Positions 43,304 through 53,665 of a stretch of DNA of 64,000 bases are shown here, piece by piece. The DNA lies in NCBI GenBank assembly GCA_022457155.1, contig JAJGOT010000708.1:248001-312000 (forward strand), in the 5' to 3' direction. Each line of letters starts with the position of its first letter. The first letter of the stretch is position 1. Origin of the DNA: Cladopsammia gracilis (taxonomy: Eukaryota > Cnidaria > Anthozoa > Scleractinia > Dendrophylliidae). A program made the position numbers and the translations under genes. A model generated the notes under the pieces. The model did not search any database, was not told the origin of the DNA, and saw only the letters and a list, made by a program, of their open reading frames with translations.

Positions 43304-43522
43304 GTATGCAAGCGTGGCAAAAATAAATAAAAATAAATAAATGGTTGTTTTTGTCTTACATGTACCATTAGACAATAAAAGTGGCCATACAGATGTTTTT
43401 GTTTTTTCATTTGAGAAAATGAGCTGCTACACTACAGGAGAGAATGTTAATTAACAAAAGATAAGATTGTTATAATTTTTTCATGTTGTTGTACATGTAA
43501 CATAACATATACAAATCAGCAG

Positions 43523-44219
43523 GATTATCAGGCTTGTTAATGTGTTTCTTGCTGAATACCGGGGTCTCAAAGTAGCGGTCAAGGAGATGAAAAGAAAGAA
43601 CCAGTCGCGCAAAGAAACAGAACGTTGCAGGCAAGAGGTGATTAACGAAGCCAACGTTTTGTGTAGCCTCGGTGATCACCCAAACCTCCCTTTTCTATTT
43701 GGGACATGCACAAAACATGAGCCGTTCTCGTTGGTGCTTCAGTTCCACGGTACGGGGGAAGAGAGTTTGACCCTTCACAAAGTCTTAAAACAAAAACTGT
43801 TGAACATGAAACGGACAGTCAAGGTTTTCAAAGATATAGCTCACACGCTAGATCACATCCATAACAAGGGCTTCCTGCATAATGATTTGAAAACAAACAA
43901 TGTTATCATTCATCGCGGACAAGGTGGCGAATTTTGTCCCATCATTATTGACTTTGGCAAAAGTAAAGAGCATGGGAAAGTGGCTGGTTACAAGAGAAGA
44001 ATGGATGCCGGTTACATTGCACCTGAAGTGAAATCAGGAGAACCAGAAAGCACAGCAAGTGACATGTATTCATTCGGGAAAATGCTCGAGGTGGCAGTTT
44101 TTGGACGAAGTTTTCGCTCTTTGTTTACTGACATAATTTCAAACACAACCGCATTAATCCCTTCGCAAAGACCCTCCGACAAGTCTGTGTCTTTGTTACT
44201 CGCTGGATTAAATAAATAA
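43523..44219 (+). CDS. Protein kinase domain, terminal exon
   Basis: Acceptor CAGCAG|G at 43522; the single leading base completes the Gly codon left by the exon ending at 43303, so this exon extends the upstream gene. Uninterrupted to TAA. Kinase landmarks: VAVKEMK (beta-3 Lys), CRQEVINEANVL (alpha-C Glu), LHNDLKTNNVII (catalytic loop, HRD as HND), IIDFGKS (DFG), GYIAPEV (APE) and SDMYSFGKML (subdomain IX). The Gly-rich loop before FLAEYRG is degenerate (IIRLVNVFLAEY). About 230 residues, short but near complete. Substrate unknown; intact Lys, Asp and DFG suggest activity if the N-lobe is stable without the loop. The frame has no stop before the acceptor that would force a separate gene. Confidence 0.85.
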
Positions 44220-45190
44220 CAAAGTAAATGGGAGCTAATTGAACAAAATTACAACATACACAAATGGTGTCATAGGATTTTTCGAACGAAAGGCAAACTA
44301 AATGCAGCGTAAAATTCCATTTACTTTTAAATAATTGAGTTTTTAGTTTAGGTTTAAAATGCAGATTCTAGTTTAAAACGTCTGCTTTAGCAGGCTAAAA
44401 AAAGTTGACATGAGCGGGAAGTTTCTTTCGCAGACTCGCTCCTAGACTTGCCACAAGTCTAACTCGCGCCTTTATCGTGGTCTCGTGTTCGCCTCGCGGC
44501 CTCAAGCTCAAATCAACACGGTCGCGAGCGACTGCGTGCTGTAGGTCAAGCCGTCTCTAGATTTGAGAAAAAACCTTTGACATAACATTTCAACCCTCCA
44601 AAAAGTTCTCAGACTGTAAATATATACTTGTAAATACCTGTATAGCATGAGAAAAGCAATGTTAAGTTCGATTAGCCGTTAAAGTTGGTGAATAAAACAA
44701 TCAAAACAAACATGTTATGATCGCAATGAGTCACCGAATAAAATGTCGCATTTATTAAAAACTTGACAGCCGACGAAGTGTGATTTACATGTTTCAGGTA
44801 TTTTCTGAGACCCCCGAAGTGTGATCTGCGTTGATCCTGGATGGTGTTGTCAGCGCCTGTATTGTTTTATATTGCGTAATCGGTCATTTCAGATGACCAT
44901 CGATGCCGTATCCAAGGGCTTGCGGGTTCTCGTGAGAAGAATACAAAAAAAAAAATACTTTTCTCTTTGCCTTTGGGCACAAGTCATGAAATGTTTTCTT
45001 ATCGCATGAGGGCTATTAAATACATTGGAAGTCCGATGATCGGATTTCACCGTGCTGCAGCCTGGCCTCGTCACATAATTTGTTGAAATTTAAGTCAAAA
45101 TTTACATTTCTTGAATCAGTTTTTCACTCCCTAATGTAACATTGCCTTGTATTTATTATATTTGAAGCCCGCGAAACGTTCAAATCACGT
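44220..45190. other. 3' flank of kinase gene, no further gene
   Basis: AT-rich with a GC patch at 44400-44540 (CGCAGACTCGCTCC, TTGCCACAAGTCTAACTCGC) typical of a MITE end. TTTCTTATCGCATGAGG...TTAAATACATTG at 44994-45028 repeats the start of the LTR-like sequence at 46570. Confidence 0.4.
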
Positions 45191-45196
45191 TTACCG

Positions 45197-45489
45197 CTGA
45201 TTTCACCGATTTTTTATATCCAAAACAAATCACGCTCATACAAAACCTTTGAGCTGACAGCAAACTTTGTCTGAGTCACGTAGGGGGCTATCTATTTTTA
45301 GTATTGCAAAGTACTATAGAATATACTTCGGAGCCAATCAGTACACACAAATTGCATAACAACTTATGCTATGACAAAAATAAAAGAAAGCCAAGAACCC
45401 TTAATCAACTAAAAAATTGTTTCATTATTCCATCAAATTACTATAAACAGCAAATACACGTTACATAAAGAACCTTTCAACCAATTTAT
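45197..45489. repeat. Dispersed repeat, left copy (part 1)
   Basis: Closely matches 50178-50470 (TTTATATCCAAAACAAATCA through CAACCAATTTATTAGCC). The copy continues at 46478-46569 after the inserted foldback element. A more diverged version is at 51510-51612. Confidence 0.85.
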
Positions 45490-46477
45490 TAGCCCCGGCA
45501 TAGTAAATCGAACCCAATCGAACCAAATTTCAATCGAACGCAATCGAACTCAATCGAGCTCAATTCATGGATTGAGTTCGACTGAGTTCGGCAATCGAAC
45601 GAAATCGAACTCACCGAAAAGAAAAAAAAATCAATCGAACTCAATCGAACGTTCGATTTTCGAACTTATGATTTGTGTAAAACAGGCGTTGAAAATCCAT
45701 AACCAGATCTTGGAAGCTCGAGTTACTTCAGCCCGGAGTGTAGCGCACGTGTTTTTCGTAAACGAAGAAATTCCGCAGAAATGGCTTCAGATGCGCTGTG
45801 GATTTTAAGATTCAGATGCATAGTAAAAGGCTACCAGGAAAGCCGCTTTGACGTCAAGGATGACGAAGTTTTCAAGGTTTTAAAGAAAATAGGCGAGAAA
45901 GGCCGTACATTCCGAATTGCAAACGAGCGCGGACAATTAGGTCACCTTCATCCATCTAATGAATGCCGTTGCGTGTGTCGCGGTTAGTAATTTGCTTGTA
46001 TTTTTGCATAAAAGTAACCCTTCGAGTTGTCTTGCCGCAATTGAAGTTAGCTAAAAAAGGAAAGGGTACAACAATTTCGGAATATACGCCCGCGGGAATA
46101 ATGATAGCTTTGCTCTGTTCTGTTCTCTTAACTGCCGTGGACAGTTTATAAATGGGGTTTCTGTTATTGAATAAATTGTAAAAAAGCACAAGAAAAACCT
46201 GCTTTGATGGGCTTGCTTTGGGCTTGCTTTGTATAGGTTTACCAGAGCCAATCGAACGCAATCCATTTAATTGTGTTCGATTGAGTTCCGTTTCCGAACT
46301 CAGTCGAACACAATCAGATGGATTGAGTTCGATTGAGTTCGATTTGTTCGGAAATCGAACTCACTGAAAGTCCGGTGTTCGATTTCGTTCGATTGCCGAA
46401 CTCAATCGAACTCAATCCACGGATTGAGTTCGATTGAGTTCGAGTTCCCAACGTTCGATTTACTATGCCGGGATTAG
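45490..46477. mobile_element. Foldback element built of AATCGAAC motifs, ATTAGCC TSD
   Basis: CCGGCATAGTAAATCGAAC at 45490 mirrors GTTCGATTTACTATGCCGG near 46477; ATTAGCC is on both sides, and the intact copy at 50464-50480 shows the empty site. Arms of about 180 bp are packed with CAATCGAACTCAATCGAAC-type words in both orientations. The middle carries a small ORF (next entry). Confidence 0.85.
45781..45987 (+). CDS. Small ORF inside foldback element (captured exon?)
   Basis: GAAATGG start context; 68 codons: MASDALWILRFRCIVKGYQE, a charged middle with VFKVLKKIGEKG and TFRIANERGQLGHL, and an end ECRCVCRG, then a GGTTAGT donor-like site. I do not recognise the domain. The codon-like composition, the good start context and the donor suggest a first exon, either of the element's own gene or captured from a host gene. 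Confidence 0.35.
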   Translation: MASDALWILRFRCIVKGYQESRFDVKDDEVFKVLKKIGEKGRTFRIANERGQLGHLHPSNECRCVCRG

Positions 46478-46569
46478 CCCACGCAGCAAGAATCAAAAAA
46501 AAAAAAAAAGAATCAAAGACAGCTACGCTACCTATTAATTTATCTACTCTCAAATCTCCAAAACACTTG
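46478..46569. repeat. Dispersed repeat, left copy (part 2)
   Basis: Continues the repeat from 45489; matches 50465-50540, with an A-run and a short duplication (AGAATCAA) added. Ends at ACTTGAAA, where the LTR at 46570 begins. Confidence 0.8.
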
Positions 46570-46950
46570 AAATGTAATTTCTTATCGCATGAGGACTATT
46601 AAATACATTGTAAAGAATAATCCTCTTCGATTCAACAATTATTTATTTGTCAACGATGAAAAAACCATAAGTTCTGAAAATAGACATAAAACATTGAACA
46701 AATATAGCCTACGATAAGCCACATGGCAATTACAAAAAGGCTTAACAGTAACCTACAACGAATAGAGTTCGAATCACACGGTCAAAACATAACATTAACA
46801 TTCAAAAGAATGTCCAAGACTCTGAATGCAGCGTCTGTGAAACCGGCACTCGTAAAGACAGATGTCGAAATCGGTGTCAACCGAAACCAAAAGATCAATG
46901 TCTCCGCTTGAACCGGAAGCGAGGAACTGTGACGCACGGTAACTCTACAT
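46570..46950 (-). repeat. Ty3/gypsy 3' LTR
   Basis: Starts TGTAGAGTTACCG on the minus strand (46950) and ends ...AAATTACA (46570), a TG...CA repeat of 381 bp. Directly inside it lies a purine tract, GGACTGGGGGGA on the minus strand, the expected polypurine primer site. An AATAAA is present near 46642. No matching LTR exists at the other end of the coding region. Confidence 0.65.
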
Positions 46951-46991
46951 CCCCCCCAGTCCGTTGGTCAGTGGCAGCATGGGCCAACTGA

Positions 46992-48389
46992 CTATCTGTT
47001 TATCCACCTGCCTGATTCTGGTTCAAAGATCCTTGGTGGACGAGTCGATCGACGAGGACGTGTGGCAGGCAGCAAGACCTTGGTGTCGGGAACTCCTGGC
47101 GTTGTCGAGGGCGGTTCGAGAGACGTTGGTCTGCCACCGTTACTATCTGACCGCTCTGGCTGTGGTGCGTGGTTGACGTCAAGACTGCCATCACCTGCCT
47201 TTTGGCTGTCGCGATGTGGCCCTCGCGCCGTGGGCAGCGTCACAGGCGTTGAGGTAGGCGTGTCATGCGGCGACTGGGCGTCGGAGGCAGGCCTCTCTGC
47301 CGAGTCCACGACAGGTCCCGGAGGTGGTGGCGTTGTAATGGGTGGGGGTGTGGCGGGCACTGGCGAGACAGTTAATGGGGTGACCGGGGTGAAGGCGCGT
47401 ATGAACCGCCGATTCCTGAGGGTGAGTCTACCGGATCCGTCGACTTTCACCCGGTACTGATCGTTGCCAGGAGACTCAACGATAGTTCCTGATCTGTCCC
47501 ATTTCGTAGGGTCAGCACCCGTCTGATTCTGTATGAACACTCGATCGCCGATGGCCAGCGGACGGAGTGGTCGTGAGTGCTCACTGAGAGTCGTGCGCGT
47601 CATCCTTGTCCGTAGGGCATCCTCCTTTGAGGCCCATGCCCTGCGCCATAGGGGTCGAATATCAGAGTTCGTAAACTTCTCCAGACGGTTGACGAACGTG
47701 AACGCATCGCGCAGTGGTCGCCCGAACACGATCTGAGCTGGGGACACGTTACAGTCAGGATCGGGGGTATTGCGCAGCTGTAATATGGCACGGAGAAATC
47801 TTTCTCGGTCAAGGCTGCCAGTAGGTCCGGTGTTTGACATTAACAAGCGCTTGGCAGTCTTAACAGCGACTTCGGCTCGTCCGTTAGATTGCGGGAAGTA
47901 AGCCGAGGAGACACGGTGTCGGACGCCCCAACGATGGAGGAAGTCCTGCGTTTGTCCCGCTGAGAACTCCGGTCCGCCGTCACTGGAAAGTTCTTCCGGG
48001 ACTCCAAAGGTGGCGAAGAAAGATCGAAGGTGACGTATCAGACCGGATGCACCCGCAAGGTCTGTGCCGGAAGAGGATTCAAAGATCTCCACCCATCCAG
48101 AGAGGCGGTCGCCTACCACCAGATAGTGACAACCGCCGTAGTCGAAAAAGTCTGCGAACACTGTTTCGAAGGGCGTCGACGGGGGAGGAGAGAGTATCGG
48201 AGGTGTTGCGGGTTGTGACGGGGCGTTGCGGTTGCAGATGGCACATGAGTGCCGAGTATCGCTGATATCCTTCGTCATGCCGGGCCAGTATATGATAGCA
48301 CGTGCACGCTGTCCCATTAGGGCTGTCCCCTGGTGAGCGGAGTGTAGATGGCTGAGTATTCGGCGACGAAGAGTGGCTGGCACTACCAC
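46992..48389 (-). CDS. Ty3/gypsy integrase
   Basis: 465 open codons. An HHCC zinc domain (HLHSAHQG ... CAICNRN) precedes a core with the catalytic triad in FADFFDYGG, SSDGGPEF and NGRAEVAVK, then a C-terminal region with IGDRVFIQNQ and GTIVESPGNDQYRVKV, and a Pro/Thr-rich tail ending with SGRWINR at the stop. The protein's natural start is lost: upstream in the same frame an in-frame TAG (about 48397) follows ALYIQDGVILY, and a frameshift near 48460 separates it from RNase H. The core itself looks undamaged. Confidence 0.88.
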   Translation of the reverse strand: MVVPATLRRRILSHLHSAHQGTALMGQRARAIIYWPGMTKDISDTRHSCAICNRNAPSQPATPPILSPPPSTPFETVFADFFDYGGCHYLVVGDRLSGWVEIFESSSGTDLAGASGLIRHLRSFFATFGVPEELSSDGGPEFSAGQTQDFLHRWGVRHRVSSAYFPQSNGRAEVAVKTAKRLLMSNTGPTGSLDRERFLRAILQLRNTPDPDCNVSPAQIVFGRPLRDAFTFVNRLEKFTNSDIRPLWRRAWASKEDALRTRMTRTTLSEHSRPLRPLAIGDRVFIQNQTGADPTKWDRSGTIVESPGNDQYRVKVDGSGRLTLRNRRFIRAFTPVTPLTVSPVPATPPPITTPPPPGPVVDSAERPASDAQSPHDTPTSTPVTLPTARGPHRDSQKAGDGSLDVNHAPQPERSDSNGGRPTSLEPPSTTPGVPDTKVLLPATRPRRSTRPPRIFEPESGRWINR

Positions 48390-48406
48390 GCGGTCCTAAT
48401 AAAGAA

Positions 48407-48950
48407 TCACACCGTCTTGTATGTACAGAGCTTCGCGAAGAGGCCAGAATTTGGAATTGGCCAGAAACTTTTGTCGTTCTCGTGGAACCCATGTTCAATC
48501 AGCTGCATGAGGCGAGCCATCGTCGGGTCTGCTGCCGTCTCCCGGGAGATCTCGACCCAAGGGATGGCATCGAGGCCTTCTACTTCGCGGTGGACCGCCG
48601 CCATAAGTGTGGCTTCTATGAGGTCAGCCATGTTAGGTCCTGTTGCGCCTGATGATGCAGGGTGCCGAGACGCGGCATCTGCTGCTGTGTTAGACGTGCC
48701 GGGAAGATGATGGATCTCGAACTTCCAAGGAAGCGTTCGTTGTTTAAGGCGATAGAGACGCGAGTTCGTGATCTCGTCCAGCGTTCTGTCCCCAAAGATT
48801 TTCACTAATGGCTTGTGGTCCGTCACGATCACGAGGTTATCACAGCCCTGGGTAAAATACTTGTTTTCTTCTAAGCCCCAGGCGACGGCTAAGGCCTCGC
48901 CCTCAATAGCGGCGTAAACGTCCCTCCGCGGACGATAGTGAACGGGATCC
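48407..48950 (-). pseudogene. Ty3/gypsy RNase H
   Basis: Begins about YRPRRDVYAAIEGEALAVAW, continues VIVTDHKPLVKIFGDRTLDE, LKQRTLPWKFEIHHLPGTSN and AADAASRHP, the gypsy RNase H and its connection to integrase. It joins the RT fragment at about 48955 by a deletion junction. Confidence 0.75.
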
Positions 48951-48961
48951 TGCCAGGGTCA

Positions 48962-49477
48962 CTAGCCAGCCATCCGGGCAGCAGTCAGGGATTTGTGATG
49001 GGCAGTGGCAATGCTTCTGTAACACGCAAACGTTTCTCTCTTGCAAAATTTGTTCAGCGGAGAAAGGTCTACGGTTCGTCTTGGCGATCCAACGTGTTTG
49101 CGCGTGACTACCATCCGGTGACACCACGTTGTTGGCTCGCCATAAGGCACACGTTCTATCACCCCAAGGGCCTCGTCACGGAGGAGATCTTCGTAAACCC
49201 GTTTCTGCCAGTGCAGTGGGATGTCAGCGGGCGTGTGACATGCCTTAGGTGTCGCGTCCGGGTCGATGTGTATCTCGACTGGAGGCCCTGCCATGCAGGG
49301 TAAGGCGCGGTGCGGGCACGTGTTGAAGGTCGACAATGAGTATCGTTCGAGTAGCCATGTCTTCATTCGCTTGTTGTTCTCGGGTGTGCAGGGAAAGGGC
49401 AGGCTGGTCGGCCGCAGGGGGTGGTGCTGCGCGTTGGGGTCAGGAGCAAGCATTGTCACACGATTTGTGAACTGCAT
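48962..49477 (-). pseudogene. Ty3/gypsy RT N-terminal part, catalytic core deleted
   Basis: Includes HTPADIPLHWQKRVYEDLL, ALGVIERVPYGEPTTWCHRM and RRTVDLSPLNKFCKRET, the fingers region in front of motif A. The sequence then jumps to the RNase H start, so about 200 residues with the YxDD box are gone. Confidence 0.75.
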
Positions 49478-49850
49478 GACAGCCTTCGGTGGCCACCCGG
49501 ACGACGTTGATCGAAGGGCCGTTGTCTGTGACTGGTCGATCGTTTGGTGCGGCAGATGCCGAGGTTGAGCATCGTATCATACGAGAGGTACATGCCCTTT
49601 ACAGAGCCGCTGACGTAGATCATAGAGTGACATGTTTTGACGCTCCCGCTGCTCCCAGTGGTGATTTCGGCGATAAACGCCCCTTCGATTGAGATGGGGG
49701 ATCTGTTCGCAGCGGAGAATCCTAGTCTTACGGGATGTAAGAGATCGCGTGTAAATCCGCAGGAGAGGAAGTCAGACAGCGACCATAGGTCCGACATAGC
49801 ACCGGTGTCTGCTATCGCTATGACTGCCGCGCGACCGGTGGGGCAAGGTG
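49456..49850 (-). pseudogene. Ty3/gypsy aspartic protease
   Basis: The minus-strand frame reads AVIAIADTGAMSDLWSLSDF, with the retropepsin D-T-G, then GFSAANRSPISIEGAFIAEI and a C-terminal part MYLSYDTMLNLGI. Frame breaks occur at both sides. Upstream (49850-50170) an Arg-rich segment may be the Gag end. Confidence 0.6.
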
Positions 49851-50171
49851 TCGTCTTGTAACGATGCGAGTGATCAACTGAGATGGTGATTTCAACCTTT
49901 GGGTGCTAACGGAGCCGGGCCTGCCTCCACTCACCAGCTGTGAAGACATGATGATCAAGGACCACGCTTGAGAGGCTGGATGAGGCCGATTCATTAGGGT
50001 GCTGCTTGTGACGTCCACGGTGGCGACGACCACGACGGCGCCGACGGTGGGGCACACTGGCGTCGTTAGCAAGGATAGTCGCGATTTGAGACGCGTGGCC
50101 TGTTTCCACAGCGTTAATCGCGGGTGGATTCGCGGGAGGGGCTGGTGCGACAGGCAGTTTTTTCTTACGGA

Positions 50172-50541
50172 GTTCACCGATTTTTCATATCCAAAACAAA
50201 TCACGCTCATACAAAGCCTTTGAGCTGACAACAAACTTTGTCTGAGTCACGTAGGGGGCTATCTATTTTTAGTAATAATGCAAAGCACTATAGAATATAC
50301 TTCGGAGCCAATCAGTACACACAAATTGCATAACAACTTTTGCTATGACAAAAATAAAAGAAAGCCAAGAACCCTTAATCAACTCAAAAATTGTTTCATT
50401 ATTCCATCAAATTACTATAAACAGCAAATACACGTTACATAAGCAACCTTTCAACCAATTTATTAGCCTACGCAGCAAGAATCAACGACAGCTACGCTAC
50501 CTATCAATTTATCTACTCTCAAATCTCCAAAACACTTGAAA
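50172..50541. repeat. Dispersed repeat, right copy
   Basis: Intact counterpart of 45197-45489 plus 46478-46569. It abuts the broken end of the gypsy remnant. It lacks TG...CA ends and lies outside the real LTR on the left side, so it is not that element's LTR. Confidence 0.8.
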
Positions 50542-50938
50542 ATCCTGGAAGAGGACTCCCATATAAAAATGACGGCAGTGCTCGTCGAGGTTCAAGTACC
50601 TTATAGGGTGTTTTTCAAAAATTTCCGACGGGCACCCCCGTCATTTTATAAGTGAATCCCCCTTCATTTTATGCTGTGTAAAACAAATACTAATATAAGC
50701 ATCCTTGACATGACCTCTGTCAAAGTGATTGTTGACATAAAGATCATGTTCTATTTCTCATAAAATTGAAGTTTTCCAGCCTGTGTCATTCAATATCACT
50801 GAAAGAACAATGAACGATAGAAGAAAATCACGTTTCATTAATGTTCCATGTACAATGTAATTGCTCACCTCAAATTCTCTCTTCTCACTCTTCGGGGCGT
50901 TATGTTATCAAATAAACCGTAAGTCCTTTTTTCCCAAC

Positions 50939-51217
50939 AGACTAGAGATCCCAACGGCAGAAGTCTACGCTTGGTTATTGGAAGCGGCTCAGCATAATTC
51001 GTTGAAATGTCATATTGCAAATGATCAATATGATCCAACAAAATTGAGGGAATACTTTCCCAAATTCTGCATGTATTACAAAGCAGAAAGCTTTCCACTA
51101 ATTTACGCTGTTCTATCTAGTGTAGAAACTCTCTTCTCTGCAGAATCGAAACCTTTTTGTTCTCGCGCTTCGCGCTCGTGTCTCGCGCTAAGCGCTCGCG
51201 CCCAAAAACGCGCTTGA
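50939..51217 (+). CDS. Unidentified exon-like frame
   Basis: Preceded by TTTTTTCCCAACAG, a good acceptor. Reads LEIPTAEVYAWLLEAAQHNS, then IANDQYDPTKLREYFPKFCM and a final Arg/Ser-rich part that runs into a GC-rich repeat (51160-51215). I recognise no domain. Could be a gene fragment followed by a MITE. Confidence 0.25.
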   Translation, partial: RLEIPTAEVYAWLLEAAQHNSLKCHIANDQYDPTKLREYFPKFCMYYKAESFPLIYAVLSSVETLFSAESKPFCSRASRSCLALSARAQKRA

Positions 51218-52670
51218 CGGCCCCCAATAACGCCTGTTGTGCAGGCTAGATTATCGTCGAGACAAGACCGAGAAGAATGGCTCGTTTTAGGCGTACTTTG
51301 TCTCGTTCAATGCAGGCCGTAAAAATCACTTCAGGCCGGATTCTCGCTATGTCAGGCTATAATTTTTCGTACGGGTTTCACTTTTTAATCTATTAATCCC
51401 AGATTCCCAGCTACTAGAAATAGGTTAGTGTCTTTTAAAACCTCTTTAAACTCTCACAAGGCAATTCACCCTTCACGCTTTCCTCCCACACCGCTATACA
51501 CAAATATCCTTTACACAAACAATCGTTTAATCAATTTATTAGCCTGCGCACATCCGCATTTACTTCTCCTACACCACATATCAACTTATCTACTCTTAAA
51601 TCTCCAAAACCCGGGGGGGGGGGGGGTGGAGACTTATACATAAATTTACAATTAGTAGCTCTTAACGATAAAACTTCTTTTCAACCATGCCCATCTAACG
51701 AAAAATGCGAAATGTAGAATTGTCCTGTAAATGCGGTTCTGTGGATAAGAATCGAAGCAAATGTTTAAAATAATGATGGATCTTGGTGATTAACCTCCGA
51801 AGAGTCAAGATTTAACTGAGTCAGTTTTCCTCATACGAGGCTTTTATGTAAGTTTAAATACCGACCTAAAAGCTGAAAAATACTCAGGCAACCTTTCATC
51901 TGAGCGGTTAGAAATATGAAAGCTGCGAGAAGTAAATGTTGTAAAATTAACAAGGAAAATTATTTCCGATTAATTGCAAAGGCAAACTTGAGAGAACAGA
52001 AACTAAAACGAGACTGGCCTAGACGGATCTGTAGACTGTTAACAGACATCATGTTATTAAATGCCATAAAGCAATAATTTTAATAACTAAAAGGCGATAA
52101 AAGTTTTTGTTTGGAGGACGATTTTCCTTTTCTGTTTATACGAAAGCGACGAAGGAAAGAATGAAACTGCATTGAGTTATAATTTGTTATGCGTAAATTC
52201 ACGCGGAGCTTCAAGGCATCACGTTTCATTTAGCAGACAAGTTTTTCCCAAAAGAAAGTATCTTTCTTGTTCAAAAAATTGAATGATTTTGATTTCTATA
52301 TTTACAAATTTGAAATAAGTTAAAAAGGAGCTAGGAACACCATAGAAATTCGCTGTAAATATCGTGGACCTAAAGGCTGAAAAATACTCACGCAACCTTT
52401 CATCTGATCTCAGTTAGAAACAAAATATGAAAGCTGGGAGAAGTAAATGTTGTAAAATCTAAAAAAACAAAAACTCATCTCAAATGCCAAAGAAAGATAC
52501 GATGCATGAAGATCGGAGAAAACACCAGACCACGAGGCAGCCGAGGTTTTCGTTTGTCATCGGGAATTATAGGCAAATCATCGTTTATGCGAAGTGTACG
52601 CGAGGGCGCTTTGTGTGTGCTAATTGACTCCGAAGTATATTCTATTGTTACTTACATTCGGAAAACCAAC
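51218..52670. other. No gene recognised
   Basis: Holds the diverged copy of the dispersed repeat (51510-51612), a run of 14 G (51610-51626) and two related stretches, 51866-51950 and 52370-52460, sharing CTGAAAAATACTCA and GAAGTAAATGTTGTAAAAT, probably copies of one repeat. Confidence 0.45.
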
Positions 52671-52671
52671 A

Positions 52672-52788
52672 TTGAATAACATCGGGTGAAACCTGATTTC
52701 TGAGCCCGCGAGAATGAGAAACCCAACAAACCAATTGTTTTCACTGCGACCGCTGGGCAGAAATCAGGTTTCACCCGATGTTATCTAA
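52672..52788. mobile_element. 117-bp hairpin MITE
   Basis: AACATCGGGTGAAACCTGAT at 52678 and its exact inverse ending at 52782 form perfect 25-bp arms; weaker pairing extends to 52672 and 52788. Confidence 0.8.
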
Positions 52789-52879
52789 TGCCGACCTGAC
52801 TGCTGCGCAGGCGCAGTAGTCACAATAAAACCACGCTGGCATGGGGTGTGTGATTCCTAGTTTTTTTGTTTTTCACTCT

Positions 52880-52991
52880 CTCCTCGACAGTAAAGAGATC
52901 GAGCTTTTTATTCAAATGCAGTTTTGCTTGACGTTTACACTCTATTAAAACTGTATTTGAAAAAAAGCTCGATCTCTTTATTGCCGAGGAG
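52880..52991. mobile_element. 112-bp hairpin MITE
   Basis: CTCCTCGACAGTAAAGAGAT at 52880 mirrors ATCTCTTTATTGCCGAGGAG ending at 52991; arms of about 46 bp with few mismatches and a short loop around 52930. Confidence 0.82.
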
Positions 52992-52999
52992 TTAGTCAG

Positions 53000-53570
53000 A
53001 ACTATTTGCAGACAGTAATGATTAAGTCTAAGGAAACTTTCTCTGAAAATTTAATGAAAGTTTGTGAGACCTATGGGATGTTTTGACCGCGTATATTTCA
53101 GACAAGAAAAAACACATGTTAAAAATGTTTCAGCGATTTATTCAAAATGGAACAGTTTAATTTGTTTGAAATTTCCCCATTTAGTTTGCTACACTGTGTA
53201 GATTATAGCGCATTTATTCGCTTGTCGCGGGAGCCCCAAAATCGAGAGATATTTAGGAAAAACTGTTTTTCGCCATGTTTGTTTGCCGTTGCTATGGAAA
53301 CGCTGATTAGCATAAAAAGAGCATCGTCCAAAACTTTCATCCAAGCCTAACATCTGGTATCAAATTCATATTCATTGAGCTAAAGTAAAATTATGTCAGT
53401 AAGCGCATTCAAAAAGGAAGTGTGACAAATTTATGTTGCTTAGCATACAAAACGTCATGTTTATTATAAAAATGCGTTGGTTTACCATCATGTTTTTCAC
53501 CGCTGTTTATGTTTTAGTTTTAATGAAGTTACGATGGCCTAAGAACAAGAGTTCACCTGTACAATGATTC
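53000..53570. other. No gene recognised
   Basis: AT-rich; one short frame at 53147-53350 without a known domain. Confidence 0.4.
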
Positions 53571-53574
53571 GTTT

Positions 53575-53665
53575 CACTTGGTTTGTGCCGAGTACAACAA
53601 CTCGTTTTATCTGGTTTGTGCCGCCGAGTATAATGACTCGTTTCAATTGGTTTGTTTTTCTGTCC
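53575..53665. repeat. Short tandem repeat, about 33-38 bp unit
   Basis: Three copies of ATTCGTTTCACTTGGTTTGT-like units with GCCGAGTA spacers. Confidence 0.65.

Larger units (their letters stand above)
46570..50171 (-). mobile_element. Ty3/gypsy retrotransposon remnant
   Basis: Minus-strand order: retropepsin (49470-49850), N-terminal RT (48962-49410), RNase H (48480-48950), integrase (46992-48389), purine tract and one LTR. PR-RT-RH-INT order marks Ty3/gypsy. The RT core is deleted, Gag is hardly recognisable and the 5' end breaks off at about 50171 into the dispersed repeat. Confidence 0.85.

Noticed and set aside
47062..49303. Plus-strand ORFs of 60-132 codons across the gypsy region
   Set aside because: Antisense shadows of the GC-rich integrase, RNase H and RT frames.
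45197..50541. Reading the 345-bp direct repeats as gypsy LTRs
   Set aside because: No TG...CA ends, and the purine tract points to a different LTR at 46570-46950 inside the left repeat.
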